Shown: positions 23,996 to 33,541 of the stretch, in pieces
How the letters are laid out: each line of letters begins with the position of its first letter
How positions within the stretch are numbered: position 1 is the first letter of the stretch
Origin: Paenibacillus durus
GTDB lineage: Bacteria; Bacillota; Bacilli; Paenibacillales; Paenibacillaceae
NCBI RefSeq assembly: GCF_000756615.1
Contig: NZ_CP009288.1
Coordinates: 5,828,001 to 5,892,000, forward strand
DNA length: 64,000 bases
Reading direction: 5' to 3'
The notes under the pieces: generated by a model
Told to the model about the DNA's origin: nothing
The model's database searches: none
What the model saw: the letters and a program-made list of their open reading frames with translations, nothing else
Position numbers and translations under genes: made by a program

Positions 23996-25682
23996 CAGCG
24001 TCCTCCTTCCTGAAAGGAATGATGATCAAAACAGCGGTCCCCTCTTCGGATACGCTGTCGATGTTGATGCCATAGCGTTCCCCATACATCAGAACGAGGC
24101 GGCGATGCAGGTTGTTGAGTCCGATATGCGGCGACTCGTTATCAGGGTCCAGCATAATCCCGCGAACCTCCCGCAGCCGCTCTTCACTCATCCCTCCGCC
24201 GTCATCCGTTACCTCGATGGTTAAATCCGAACCGGTCACGTATCCGTTAACGGAAATATGAAGACGTTCCTTCTGCCGGTAGCCGTATTTAATCGAATTC
24301 TCAATAACTACCTGCAGCATCAGCCTTGGAACGAGCGCCTCCATCGCTTCTTCATTAACATTCATCGTATAGCTCAGCCTGTCCTTGAACCGCATGTGCT
24401 GAAGCTTTAGGTAATCCGCAACATAATTCAAATCATCCTTAAAAGTCACAGTATTTCCTTCCGTACTGATGCTGTAGCGCAGCAGTCTCGAGAGAATAAG
24501 CACAATATCCTGCGCAAGCTTATTATCGACTACAATCGCATACCGCAGCGTTTCCAGCACATTAAAAATAAAATGAGGATGGAACTGTGACTGAAGGTGC
24601 TTCACCTCGGCAACTCTCCTTAAATCCGACAGCTCTTCATTTCGGGCAAGCAGTTCATTCAGACGGGAGAGCATCGTATTATACTGATTGGCCAGCGTCT
24701 CGAATTCATCACCGGAGTCAATATGAACATAGGATTGCATGTTCCCGGCCTGAAGCTGCCTTACGGCATAGATCAGCTTGTCGATCGCCCGGGTATGGCG
24801 TGCAGAAACCGTCCTTGCAAGAACCTGGATCAGAAACAGAAGCAGCACGCTGGCAATGGCAAAGAACACAACGAGCGACAGATAGGTATAGTTCATGAGC
24901 TGGATGGCGTTCAGCGTGTAAATACGCCACTGCGCCTGCGGAATGGACGTTTCGCTGCCGTAATACTTTCCATTATTGATCAAAATATATCCGTTCTTTT
25001 TCTCAAGCGTTAACTTATTCAGGAGCCCTCTTACAATGTTGTTGGTGGTGGCAATAATGGTCTGGTGCTGATCGGTCACGATGGCTATTTCATTATTTTG
25101 CACAAAAATAAGCTTCTGAAAATCTTCTTCATACAACTGGTAAGTCAGATACCCTATGATCTTGCCGTCTTTCCGGATTTCCTTCGCAAAGGTATACACC
25201 GTGTAACGGTCATGGGAAAAGCGGATATGATTGCTTTCGGCCAGCAGAGGCTGCCCGGTTCTGGACATCCGGAGCACGATGGCTTTCAGCGCATTTTCGG
25301 AGGACTCGGGACTGAGATTAGCGGAAGAAGCAAGGATCTCGCCATTCTTGTTCAGAATATGCATGATGCTCTTGACCTGCTGACGGTTGTTGAAATTGTA
25401 GAACTCTTCGTATACACGGGGACCGCCGCGCCGGGTATCGGCATACTCAACCACCTCTCGGAGCCCTGCCATCCGGTTCACTTCTTCATGGTAAGACCGG
25501 TATACCTCTCCAAGCGAAGAACGGATGGTCCTGCCGGCTTCCTTCGTCTGATGGATCAGCATAAAGCGGGCGTTAACGACGGTGAAGATCAGGAACAGGA
25601 TAAACAGCAGAAATATAGGCACAAAAGCATGCAGCAAAAACATGCGGCGGATCGAGTCCTTGAAGTTTCGCTTTTGGGCCAT
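23988..25682 (-). CDS. YesM-type sensor histidine kinase
   Basis: 564 residues from ATG 25682, behind GGAGAGGAAG. TM1 is near residues 17-40, followed by an extracellular sensing region of about 240 residues, a second TM near 275-300, HAMP, the His_kinase box with the phospho-acceptor His in FHPHFIFN, and the HATPase with ENSIKYG and DDGGGM. Membrane sensor for the YesN-type regulator. A hairpin separates it from the ABC permease gene, so it may have its own promoter or partial read-through. Confidence 0.92.
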   Translation of the reverse strand: MAQKRNFKDSIRRMFLLHAFVPIFLLFILFLIFTVVNARFMLIHQTKEAGRTIRSSLGEVYRSYHEEVNRMAGLREVVEYADTRRGGPRVYEEFYNFNNRQQVKSIMHILNKNGEILASSANLSPESSENALKAIVLRMSRTGQPLLAESNHIRFSHDRYTVYTFAKEIRKDGKIIGYLTYQLYEEDFQKLIFVQNNEIAIVTDQHQTIIATTNNIVRGLLNKLTLEKKNGYILINNGKYYGSETSIPQAQWRIYTLNAIQLMNYTYLSLVVFFAIASVLLLFLIQVLARTVSARHTRAIDKLIYAVRQLQAGNMQSYVHIDSGDEFETLANQYNTMLSRLNELLARNEELSDLRRVAEVKHLQSQFHPHFIFNVLETLRYAIVVDNKLAQDIVLILSRLLRYSISTEGNTVTFKDDLNYVADYLKLQHMRFKDRLSYTMNVNEEAMEALVPRLMLQVVIENSIKYGYRQKERLHISVNGYVTGSDLTIEVTDDGGGMSEERLREVRGIMLDPDNESPHIGLNNLHRRLVLMYGERYGINIDSVSEEGTAVLIIIPFRKEDADV

Positions 25683-25790
25683 CGCCTTCCTCTCCTTCAT
25701 ATGCCGATTGATTTCCACTATCGTAGCCGATTGGGTTCGCTCCGGGCAAGCCGGGGGATAGCGCATAACCGCCTTTATATTTCAAAAAAA

Positions 25791-25815
25791 CCGGCTCCCG
25801 CCACGCGGAAACCGG
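25791..25815 (-). terminator. Hairpin after the ABC permease
   Basis: On the minus strand CCGGTTTCCGC pairs imperfectly with GCGGGAGCCGG and is followed by seven Ts. It probably lowers expression of the two-component genes relative to the transporter. Confidence 0.6.
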
Positions 25816-25825
25816 ACTTACGAAC

Positions 25826-27481
25826 TTACATGGTTACATCCTTCTTGCCTGTCAGCTTAAAGAAGAGCAGCAGCGACAGGACGGTGATAACGGTAAGCAG
25901 CGTTGACAGCGCGGCAGCCACACCGTAATTACCCCGGACAACCTCCGTATATACGGCTACGGTCATCGTCTTGGTCTTTCCTGTATACAAAATAATAGAG
26001 GTGCTCAGCTCCGTAATAATGCTGATCCAGCTTAATATCGCTCCGGCGATCACACCCGAAACCATCATCGGCACCGTAATCCGGAAGAAGGTCTTCATGG
26101 TGGAGGCACCCAGACTGATTGCGGCTTCTTCAATGCTGTCGTTGACCTGATGCAGCACGGCGGCGCTGGAACGGATCGTGTAAGGCAGGCGCCGGATGAC
26201 GAATGCCGCGATCAGGATGGCAGCCGTGCCGCTTAAGAGAATCGGCGGCTTGTTGAAGGTGACCAGCAGTGCAATGCCGAGGATCGAACCGGGTACAATG
26301 TAAGGCATCATCGTGAAGGTATCCAGCAGATTGGCGACTGCGCCCTTTCGTTTCACTGTAGCATAGGCGATCAGAACAGCCGTAAGCGTAATGATTATGA
26401 TCGTAATAATCGCCAGGAAGAAGGTATTATAGATCGAATCGCCGACTTTGGTAAAGGCTGCGCGGTAGCTGTCAAGCGAATAGCCGTCCACGAAGATTTT
26501 GCCCGATGTCTTGAGAAACGAAGTATACGCCACATAGACTTGCGGCATCATGGCCAAGATCGTGAACAGATAGACATAAGCGTGGGCGGCAATATTCGCC
26601 AGCCCTTTCTTCGGTTTTGGCTCGATCGGATTCAGTGCACTCATGCTGTAGGACTTGCGGTTCGCGATATACTTTTGCAGCAGAAAGACTGCGGTTGTGA
26701 ACAGCACGACGACAACGCTAATTGCAGCCGCGAATCCGTCGTCACCGCCAACTTCACTGATGAATTCATTAAATATTAGGACAGGGACCGTCCGGAAGCC
26801 CTCCCCGATCAACATCGGAGTGCCGAAGTCGGCAAAGGCCCGCATGAACACGAGCAGGCCGCCCGCAAGCAGCGTTGGCGTAATGAGCGGCACGAGCACC
26901 TTCCACATTTTTCGGAGACCCGTGCAGTTCATGCTCTCCGCCGCTTCCATCAGCGAATGATCGACATTCTTGAGCGCACCCGAGACATACATGAAGATCA
27001 GCGGCGACAGCTGCAGGGTCAAGACGAGCAGAATTCCGGTAAACCCGTAAATATCGGGCATCTGCAGCCCAAGAACCCGCTCGGCGAATTTGGTGATGAC
27101 CCCGCTTCTGCCCAGCAGCAGAATCCAAGCGTATGCTCCGATAAAAGGCGCGGACATGGAAGAAATCAGGATCAAGATTTGGATTGCGGCGCTGCCTTTA
27201 ATCTTTATGGTGGACATGATATACGCGAGCGGACCGGCAACGATCACCGACAATACCGTTACGCATATCGTCACCTTGAGGCTGTTCCACACGGCATTCA
27301 TATAATAGGCTTTGCTGAAAAATTTGTGGAAATAAGCGAGCGAGAATTCGCCCGTGGTCCCGTCAAAGAAGCTTTTAATCAAAATCATGAATAAAGGCAA
27401 GGCCAGAAAGACGATATAACCCAGAAAAATAATGGCGGTAATAAACGACCATATATCTCTTCGCTTCATTGCATTGTTCAT
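25826..27481 (-). CDS. ABC transporter permease, fused two-domain (FbpB/AfuB-like)
   Basis: 551 residues with about 12 membrane helices in two homologous halves, each carrying the binding-protein-dependent transport EAA-type loop (EAAESMNCTGLRKMWKVLVP near 180 and EEAAISLGASTMKTFFRITVP near 470). Fe3+-type and sugar-phosphate-type importers use such double permeases. ATGA overlap with the ATPase gene. Substrate is uncertain. Confidence 0.9.
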   Translation of the reverse strand: MNNAMKRRDIWSFITAIIFLGYIVFLALPLFMILIKSFFDGTTGEFSLAYFHKFFSKAYYMNAVWNSLKVTICVTVLSVIVAGPLAYIMSTIKIKGSAAIQILILISSMSAPFIGAYAWILLLGRSGVITKFAERVLGLQMPDIYGFTGILLVLTLQLSPLIFMYVSGALKNVDHSLMEAAESMNCTGLRKMWKVLVPLITPTLLAGGLLVFMRAFADFGTPMLIGEGFRTVPVLIFNEFISEVGGDDGFAAAISVVVVLFTTAVFLLQKYIANRKSYSMSALNPIEPKPKKGLANIAAHAYVYLFTILAMMPQVYVAYTSFLKTSGKIFVDGYSLDSYRAAFTKVGDSIYNTFFLAIITIIIITLTAVLIAYATVKRKGAVANLLDTFTMMPYIVPGSILGIALLVTFNKPPILLSGTAAILIAAFVIRRLPYTIRSSAAVLHQVNDSIEEAAISLGASTMKTFFRITVPMMVSGVIAGAILSWISIITELSTSIILYTGKTKTMTVAVYTEVVRGNYGVAAALSTLLTVITVLSLLLFFKLTGKKDVTM

Positions 27482-28584
27482 AAGCGCGTTCCCCTGGTCA
27501 GGTTGACTTCTCCCGATGCGTCGTACACGTTAATCGTCTGCGGATCAACCTTCAGCCATACAGTCTCTCCCTGGTTCATCCCACCGCTTCCGGCGGACGA
27601 CTGAATAATTTCGACTTCTTGCCCATTCTCCAGCTCCACCTTCAGGTGAGTGTTCAGACCGAGAAAAATGCTGCTCACAACCTTTCCTCTGAGGCCATAG
27701 CCGTCACCCGACAGAGCGAACTCTTCCGGCCGCACGGACAGCTTAACATTTTGAGCGGAACCGAGAGACTTGTCCGCTTTCAGCCCTGGTATCCGCTCCG
27801 AGTAGCCGTCCCCGATACGCAGTACAGCCTCTCCGTCTTCACCGGCGGACATCACCGCGTCCATAATATTCGTGCGTCCGATAAAGGTCGCCACGAACAG
27901 GTTAGCCGGACGCTGATAGATTTCGCGTGGGGTTCCCACATGCTGAATGACGCCGGATTTCATGACCGCAATCCGGTCGGAGACCGCCATTGCCTCCTCC
28001 TGATCATGCGTCACATATACGGTTGTAATGCCGACCTCCCGCTGAATCTCCTTGATCGCATTCCGCATATCGACCCGCAGCTGGGCATCCAGGTTGGACA
28101 GCGGCTCGTCCATCAGCAGAACGTCCGGGCGGATCACGATCGCTCTGGCCAGCGCGACACGCTGCTGCTGTCCTCCGGACAAGTTCTTCGGCATCCGGTC
28201 CTGATAAGGCTCAATTTGTACAACCTTCAGCATCTCCTGGACTCTCCGGATTCTTTCCGCCTTGTCGATCTTTCGGTTCGTTAGTCCAAACTCTACATTT
28301 TGCGAGACATTCAGATGGGGGAAGATCGCATAATTCTGAAAGACCATCCCGATGTTCCGCTTGCCCGGAGCAACCTGGTTTATTACCCGGTCATTAAATG
28401 AAAGCTTGCCCCCTTCAATGCTGTTGAACCCCGCGATCATCCGCAGCAAGGTCGTCTTCCCGCACCCCGAAGGGCCCAAAAGGGTGAAGAACTCACCCTT
28501 CTGAATCTCAAGAGACAGCTCCGGAATCACCGTCGTATTTCCGTATTTCTTGACTATGTCACGAAATGAGATCGTAACGCTCAT
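27478..28584 (-). CDS. ABC transporter ATP-binding protein (FbpC/PotA-like)
   Basis: 368 residues from ATG 28584. Walker A GPSGCGKTT, signature LSGGQQQRVALARA, Walker B VLLMDEPLSNLD, switch His in VYVTHDQEEAM, and a C-terminal TOBE-like domain (SVRPEEFAL onward) that may regulate activity. It energises the adjacent fused permease. A frame extending upstream to 28668 overlaps the preceding gene and is not used. Confidence 0.92.
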   Translation of the reverse strand: MSVTISFRDIVKKYGNTTVIPELSLEIQKGEFFTLLGPSGCGKTTLLRMIAGFNSIEGGKLSFNDRVINQVAPGKRNIGMVFQNYAIFPHLNVSQNVEFGLTNRKIDKAERIRRVQEMLKVVQIEPYQDRMPKNLSGGQQQRVALARAIVIRPDVLLMDEPLSNLDAQLRVDMRNAIKEIQREVGITTVYVTHDQEEAMAVSDRIAVMKSGVIQHVGTPREIYQRPANLFVATFIGRTNIMDAVMSAGEDGEAVLRIGDGYSERIPGLKADKSLGSAQNVKLSVRPEEFALSGDGYGLRGKVVSSIFLGLNTHLKVELENGQEVEIIQSSAGSGGMNQGETVWLKVDPQTINVYDASGEVNLTRGTRL

Positions 28585-28606
28585 GTAAACACCCGCTTTG
28601 CTGTTA

Positions 28607-29641
28607 TTACTTGGACAGGCTGGTGAACAGCTCCGTGTATTTTTCAATAATTTCTTTCTTATGGTCACTCACATAAGTAATGTCTTCTTCAATCACTTTA
28701 ATCTGGTCCATTGGCGTCATATAGCTTCCAAGCTGTGCATCCGCTCTAAGCGGCCGATTCGTCGTCTCCGTACCAAGGGCGTCCTGCGCTTCCTTGGAAA
28801 TCAGGAAGTCGATAAATTTCTTGGCGTTCTCTTCATGCTTCGCGCCTTTGACAATCCCGGCTACCCCATCCAGGAATACCGTACCTTCCGAAGGGTACAC
28901 GACGCGAACCGGAGCCCCGTCTCTTACATAGCTTGCGGCCGGATCTTCATACGTCAGTGCCACGATATACTCGCCGTCGGCTACGCTCTTATGCGCTTTG
29001 CTGGAGCTGCCGGCGATTTTGCCGTCCAGGTTCTTGATCAGTTCACCGACATAATTCCATCCGGCACCCGAGGTGTAGTCATTGCCTTTTGCCTTCAGCA
29101 TATTGGTCAACTGGTGGAAGGCCGAACTGGAGTTGGCCGCGTCCGCCATCGCGATTTTGCCTTTCAATGCCGGGTTGAGCAGGTCTTCGTAGCTGTTGAT
29201 TTGAATATCTCCGGCCAGGTTGGTATTTACAAGCATGACACTGCCATCGGAGACATAAGAGGTCATGATGCCTGTCGTGTTCCGGTGACCTTCGAGCAAG
29301 TACTGGTCGTTGGGTGACACGTACTTCTCGAACAGTTCGGCATTCGCATTGAACAGATCAAACGCGCCGCCGAACATGACATCGGCATAAGGATTATCTT
29401 TCTCCGACTGGATTCGCTTAATCAGCTCACCGCTGCCTGCGGATACAAGCTCCACCGTAATGCCCGTCTGCTTCTCGAACAGCGGAACCAGCGCGTTAAT
29501 CATGCTTTCGCTGTTCGGCGTATACACTACAAGCTTATTTGAACCGCTTGCTTCATTTCCTTCCGAACCGGAATTTCCGCAAGCTGCCAATACCCCGGCC
29601 AATAACGTCAGAATTACTGACAACTTCAACCACTTCATCAT
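28607..29641 (-). CDS. ABC transporter substrate-binding lipoprotein (Fe3+/sugar-phosphate type)
   Basis: 344 residues. Lipoprotein signal with lipobox LAAC (Cys near residue 21), then a type II periplasmic-binding fold: VVYTPNSESMINALVPLFE, DVMFGG and ETTNRPLRADA. This group includes FbpA-type iron and AfuA/PgtC-type sugar-phosphate or phosphoglycerate binders. The Tyr pair typical of ferric-binding FbpA is not obvious, and genetic coupling to a YesM/YesN pair favours an organic phosphate or sugar ligand; that is inference. First gene of the operon. Confidence 0.88.
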   Translation of the reverse strand: MMKWLKLSVILTLLAGVLAACGNSGSEGNEASGSNKLVVYTPNSESMINALVPLFEKQTGITVELVSAGSGELIKRIQSEKDNPYADVMFGGAFDLFNANAELFEKYVSPNDQYLLEGHRNTTGIMTSYVSDGSVMLVNTNLAGDIQINSYEDLLNPALKGKIAMADAANSSSAFHQLTNMLKAKGNDYTSGAGWNYVGELIKNLDGKIAGSSSKAHKSVADGEYIVALTYEDPAASYVRDGAPVRVVYPSEGTVFLDGVAGIVKGAKHEENAKKFIDFLISKEAQDALGTETTNRPLRADAQLGSYMTPMDQIKVIEEDITYVSDHKKEIIEKYTELFTSLSK

Positions 29642-29837
29642 TTTTCTTGCCCCCTCAATTGGAATATATGTTCATTCTACCAGCCCGAAATTTGTTTAAA
29701 ATCCTAAAATTCGATAATATCATCCAAAATACGCAACTAACTTGTCGCATTATGTAGTATTAACTCACACGAATCTTGCCATGAGCGATTGCCCGCCTTT
29801 GCCGTCAATGCCAAACGAATGGTGAAGCTAAACTAGA

Positions 29838-29875
29838 AAAAGCAGGTCATCCCAGGGTAAGGATGGCCTGCTTTT
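29838..29875 (-). terminator. Terminator after the nucleosidase gene
   Basis: AAAAGCAGG-CATCC pairs with GGATG-CCTGCTTTT with one mismatch. On the minus strand it ends in a T-run and lies 60 bases after the nucleosidase stop. Confidence 0.7.
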
Positions 29876-29934
29876 GTCATAATCTCACGCTTTGTTTTTC
29901 AGATCGCCCGCTATGAGCGCCACTTCATGACATT

Positions 29935-31161
29935 CTATTGCGCCGTGATCGATAAATCCACGCCTTCGGTTTTCGTCTCTAGTCCAAATGCCTTCGAGAC
30001 GAGATCCAGACTCACGTAGGTTTTGCCGTTAACGACCACCGCTGGGGACTCCACCTGCTGCTTCATTCCTTGCGAATCGAAGAAGAAGCTGTTACCCGCT
30101 TTGAAAGTCGCTGTTTTCATATCATATTTGAACGTAATGGACTTTGTCTTCGGATTAAAGGTTGCACTGGACGCCTTCGTTCCGGAGAGCACGCCCGCCA
30201 GGCTGCGGATTGGAATCAGGGCTTTCCCTTTGTATGCCAGCATGTAAACATCCTGTTTAACGCCGTTCACATAGAGATTGAAGCCATTCACTTGGGTAAT
30301 CGTGGCGAAATTAACTTGCTTATCGATCGCCTTAATAACCTCAACCACAAACTCACCTGTCCAGATGCCGGCGTTTCTGCCGCTTGTAGGATTCCAGTGC
30401 TCATCATGTCTGCCTGCATCGGACATCCCTCTGATGCCTACGAAAGGAACGTGAAAGCCGTTCGCTACTTGAGCAACGGAAGCCGTCTCCATATCCTCCG
30501 CCATCATGCCAAGTACTTCATTGGTCCACAGAATCCGATCCACTTCATTATTGAATTGGTCGGCGCTGCCGATCGTCCCTGCATAAACATGCCCATGCAT
30601 GTACTTGTTCTGTACCGACATTGCGGCTTCGACCAGTTCCGGCGTGCTTTTGAACGTTTTGTATTTCATCAGGTTGTCTTGGTCATCCCGCACATCGGTC
30701 GTCATCATATTCCACGTTTCCGGCTTGCTGCCTTCTCCCGCTTTTCGGGTCGGGGAGATCGTGTTGATATAGTTGATCAGCTCTTTGCCGACGACAATAT
30801 CATACAGATGCGTCTTCTCATCATGGCCTCCGGCTGTGCCCTGGTTAATGATCGCGCGCGGATGGAAGGTGTTAATAAGCAGCGTTGTCGATGTGGCCGC
30901 GTTGACCATCCCCATCTCCGTCCGGCTTACAATGACCGGGATTCCGTCAATTTTGCCTATGTAGTAGCTGTACATGCCGACTTTTTGCGTTTTGTATTGG
31001 CCCATTGCTTTGAGCAGCGATTCGATTTCGACATCAAGCGCTCCCTGTACCGCGATTGGGGCCTTTTCCGCACTCTTCGCGGCGGCAGCCGACGGATGAT
31101 AGGTGAAGCTGCTGATTACTACCATACAAAATACGATTAACATTGCTGTGGCTCTTCTCAC
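29935..31161 (-). CDS. Secreted nucleosidase with C-terminal copper-amine-oxidase-like domain
   Basis: 408 residues from GTG 31161, 8 bases after GGAGGA. A signal peptide ends near SAAAAKS. Residues about 40-270 match the MTA/SAH nucleosidase (purine nucleoside phosphorylase-like) fold: VQGALDVEIESLLKAM, NQGTAGGH, and MEDMETASVAQVA, with the substrate Glu; a further GMSDAG carries the catalytic Asp. The last 130 residues look like a Cu_amine_oxidN1 surface domain (IPIRSLAGVL, VNGKTYVSLDLV). Extracellular nucleoside or autoinducer turnover is plausible. Confidence 0.8.
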   Translation of the reverse strand: MRRATAMLIVFCMVVISSFTYHPSAAAAKSAEKAPIAVQGALDVEIESLLKAMGQYKTQKVGMYSYYIGKIDGIPVIVSRTEMGMVNAATSTTLLINTFHPRAIINQGTAGGHDEKTHLYDIVVGKELINYINTISPTRKAGEGSKPETWNMMTTDVRDDQDNLMKYKTFKSTPELVEAAMSVQNKYMHGHVYAGTIGSADQFNNEVDRILWTNEVLGMMAEDMETASVAQVANGFHVPFVGIRGMSDAGRHDEHWNPTSGRNAGIWTGEFVVEVIKAIDKQVNFATITQVNGFNLYVNGVKQDVYMLAYKGKALIPIRSLAGVLSGTKASSATFNPKTKSITFKYDMKTATFKAGNSFFFDSQGMKQQVESPAVVVNGKTYVSLDLVSKAFGLETKTEGVDLSITAQ

Positions 31162-31187
31162 CTTTGCATTCCTCCAGTAATCCTTTG

Positions 31188-31212
31188 ATATTAATATTTT
31201 AAATATTAATAT
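31188..31212. promoter_or_regulatory. Perfect 25-bp AT palindrome upstream of the nucleosidase
   Basis: ATATTAATATTT-T-AAATATTAATAT lies 27 to 51 bases before the GTG start. It could be a regulator site overlapping the promoter or a hairpin; no regulator is adjacent. Confidence 0.55.
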
Positions 31213-31295
31213 AATCAATAGCGGCTAAGGATGTAAAGGAGGAATTTTCACTAACTATCATTTCTTCGGACAACCCAATAAGCAGTCGGTTTCGT

Positions 31296-31874
31296 CTACA
31301 GATTTTGATGAGTCCCGCCCATTCCATAGTGAAGCAGTACGACTCCTGACTTGAAGCTTCTGGTTTCCAGCAGCTCCAGCTTCATTTTATTGACATCTTT
31401 AAACAGTGGTCTGCCCGTTCCAATGACAACCGGGGTCAGCACAAGCAGATACTCATCGATCAGTGCTTCTTTTTCCAGCTGCTGCACTATTGTTCCGCTG
31501 CCAAATATAGTAATATCGGCGCCTTCGCCAACTTTTAACCTTCTAACTTCCTCTGCAAGATTGCCGCTATGCAGCTTGGAATTCTCCCAATTCACTTCCT
31601 GCAAAGTTGTGGAGAATACCACCTTTGTCATCTGGTTTAATTCATTGGCCATCATCCGGGCTCCTTCGGGGGCATTCGGATTGTTTGCTACATGAGGCCA
31701 GTAGCTTTCGAACATCTGATAGGTTGCCCTGCCGAACAGTACCGTATCGGGATTCATCATCTCATGCGCGGCCTGGTTAACCTCGGGATCGTGGATGAAC
31801 CAGTCGATCTCTCCGTTCAGACCCGCATAATAACCATCGATTGAGACATTGTTGAACACAACTATTTTTCTCAT
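31296..31874 (-). CDS. Dihydrofolate reductase/RibD C-terminal family protein
   Basis: 192 residues: VVFNNVSIDGYYAG, DTVLFGRATYQMFESYWP, ITIFGSGTIVQQL and LVLTPVVIGTGRPLF match the YyaP/YwjB group of DHFR-like reductases. It is probably an NADPH-dependent cytoplasmic reductase with unknown substrate. ATG 31874 follows GAGGTG. The gene is 11 bases downstream of the GntR gene and probably shares its transcript. Confidence 0.85.
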   Translation of the reverse strand: MRKIVVFNNVSIDGYYAGLNGEIDWFIHDPEVNQAAHEMMNPDTVLFGRATYQMFESYWPHVANNPNAPEGARMMANELNQMTKVVFSTTLQEVNWENSKLHSGNLAEEVRRLKVGEGADITIFGSGTIVQQLEKEALIDEYLLVLTPVVIGTGRPLFKDVNKMKLELLETRSFKSGVVLLHYGMGGTHQNL

Positions 31875-31885
31875 TGACGGCACCT

Positions 31886-32506
31886 CTATATCATGTCTTT
31901 ATGTTCAATTTCCCAATGCTTTTTAATGAGCATCTCCAGCTTCTGCTTATCTTTATTCTTAAAGCACTTGATCATTTCTTTATGTTCTTCATTCAGCTGC
32001 GCCGATACGGCAAACAGACGATCCGCGTCATCGCTTAAATAGACCTGTCTCACGAAGCTGTTTTGCAGCATCTCTAACATTTCGGTCAACGTAGAATTAT
32101 TACTTTTACTAATATACACATTATGGAACTTTTTTTGATATTTTTGATAGTCGGAATAGTTTTTTTCAGCTATAGACAAGTCAATAATCTTCACAAAGTC
32201 TTCCATTTTCTCTATGTCATCTTCCGTAATTTGCTCTAAAGCGAGCGTAGCCGCTAATGCATCCAGTACACTTACAATTTTGAATACATCCAGCTTCTTT
32301 TTAGTATCCAAATCTTTAACAATGAATCCCCTTCTGGGCAGATATTCAAGAAGATTATCTGAAGCAAGCTGGATCAAAGCTTCTCTGACGGGGGTGCGGC
32401 TGACTTCCAGTTTCTTGCTCAATGCGACTTCATTTATTTTATGATTCGGAAGCAGGGTCCCGTTTTGAATTTCGGTTGCGATATGATCATAGACATGATC
32501 TTTCAA
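31886..32506 (-). CDS. GntR-family regulator (FCD domain)
   Basis: 206 residues from TTG 32506: VALSKKLEVSRTPVREALIQL helix-turn-helix, YLPRRGFIV wing, then an all-helical FCD domain with a His in KFHNVYIS and a tail KKHWEIEHKD. The usual N-terminus and the strong TAGGAGGGG site suggest the true start is ATT 32527, seven codons upstream, a rare start. The AT-rich motif in its own promoter recurs between the gamma-lyase and permease genes, so it probably controls both and itself. Confidence 0.85.
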   Translation of the reverse strand: MKDHVYDHIATEIQNGTLLPNHKINEVALSKKLEVSRTPVREALIQLASDNLLEYLPRRGFIVKDLDTKKKLDVFKIVSVLDALAATLALEQITEDDIEKMEDFVKIIDLSIAEKNYSDYQKYQKKFHNVYISKSNNSTLTEMLEMLQNSFVRQVYLSDDADRLFAVSAQLNEEHKEMIKCFKNKDKQKLEMLIKKHWEIEHKDMI

Positions 32507-32563
32507 GGACTGATATCTTTTTGTAATCGTTAGCCCCTCCTAACATATCCTCATATATTCATT

Positions 32564-32573
32564 ATACAATATA
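32564..32573. promoter_or_regulatory. ATACAATATA site in the gntR promoter
   Basis: This 10-mer, in an AT-rich palindromic context (TATACAATATATAATATAT region 32563-32581), is also found at 34987-34996 in the inverted repeat of the sulfur amino acid locus. It fits VanR/FCD-type GntR operators, which are built on ATTGTAT/ATACAAT. Confidence 0.5.
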
Positions 32574-32619
32574 TAATATATACGCTGGAAATGCCATCGT
32601 TGTCTTCGGTTCCAGCCCG

Positions 32620-33525
32620 TTACCCCAAAGCCTCCGCTTTGACCTTGAGTTCTCTGCTTTCCCTTCTTTTATTGGATAGATAGACGCCCAGAAAAACGAG
32701 CAGCCCTCCAACCACCTGAATGAATGGAATGGATTGACCCAGAAATGCGCTGATAATAGCCGTAAACACAGTAATTAGATTTAAATAGATCCCTGCGCGG
32801 CTGGCTCCCATTTTGCTGATGGCTATATTCCAGAACACAAAGGAGCCCACGGACGGCAAAATACCGATATAGAGTATCCCGATTACGGCAGGCTTGCTGT
32901 GCGGAAGGTGAATCCCATAGAACAGCATAAACGGAATCAATAACAAGATGCCAAGCAATACCGACGCCGCCGTTGCCGAAATGGGCGGAATCCCTTTCAT
33001 TTTTCGTCCCAAAATGGAATACAGGGTCCAATTCAGGATAACAAACAGCATAATCAGGTCCCCTTGATTATAGTCAATGTTAAAGATTTGCTGTAAGTTT
33101 CCTTTCGTTAAAATGAGCAGGACGCCAAGCAGCGAGATAAACAGTCCCGCAACGTTTACCAAATTCAGCTTTTCCTTCAAAAAAATCACCGAAAACAATA
33201 CAATTAATGCCGGGTTTAGAGAATTAATCATCGCGGCTTCCAAAGAAGAGGTGTACTTCAGAGCCGTATACAGGAAAAAGTTATACCCTATAATACCAAA
33301 CGCGGCCATGAGCAAAAGATACCTCCACTGCTTCCACACCTTTCTCCAATCCGGACGCTCAATAAGCTGGGCAATCGGAAACAAAAGGACAACGGCGATG
33401 ATCCATCGGGTAAATGTAATTTGCAAAGGGTCCATTTCTGCAACCACATACTTGCCGAATACATAATGCCCGCCCCAAAATAAATTCGCGATGACGAGAA
33501 ATAAAATAACCCAGTATTTTTTCAT
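32620..33525 (-). CDS. DMT/EamA-family transporter
   Basis: 301 residues, about ten membrane helices in two EamA repeats: NLFWGGHYVFGKYV at the N-terminus, AMINSLNPALIVLFSVIFLKE ending the first repeat and a second repeat from ILNWTLYSILGRK. Family members usually export amino acids or metabolites. It follows the gamma-lyase gene by 16 bases on the same strand, so it may export a thiol or amino acid formed there. Confidence 0.88.
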   Translation of the reverse strand: MKKYWVILFLVIANLFWGGHYVFGKYVVAEMDPLQITFTRWIIAVVLLFPIAQLIERPDWRKVWKQWRYLLLMAAFGIIGYNFFLYTALKYTSSLEAAMINSLNPALIVLFSVIFLKEKLNLVNVAGLFISLLGVLLILTKGNLQQIFNIDYNQGDLIMLFVILNWTLYSILGRKMKGIPPISATAASVLLGILLLIPFMLFYGIHLPHSKPAVIGILYIGILPSVGSFVFWNIAISKMGASRAGIYLNLITVFTAIISAFLGQSIPFIQVVGGLLVFLGVYLSNKRRESRELKVKAEALG

Positions 33526-33541
33526 ATTTGAATTTCCCCTC

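Noticed and set aside
30070..31140. Long plus-strand frame opposite the nucleosidase gene (and similar antisense frames at 22143, 25065 and 7932)
   Set aside because: Antisense to clearly coding genes in GC-rich third-position frames; no ribosome sites or motifs.
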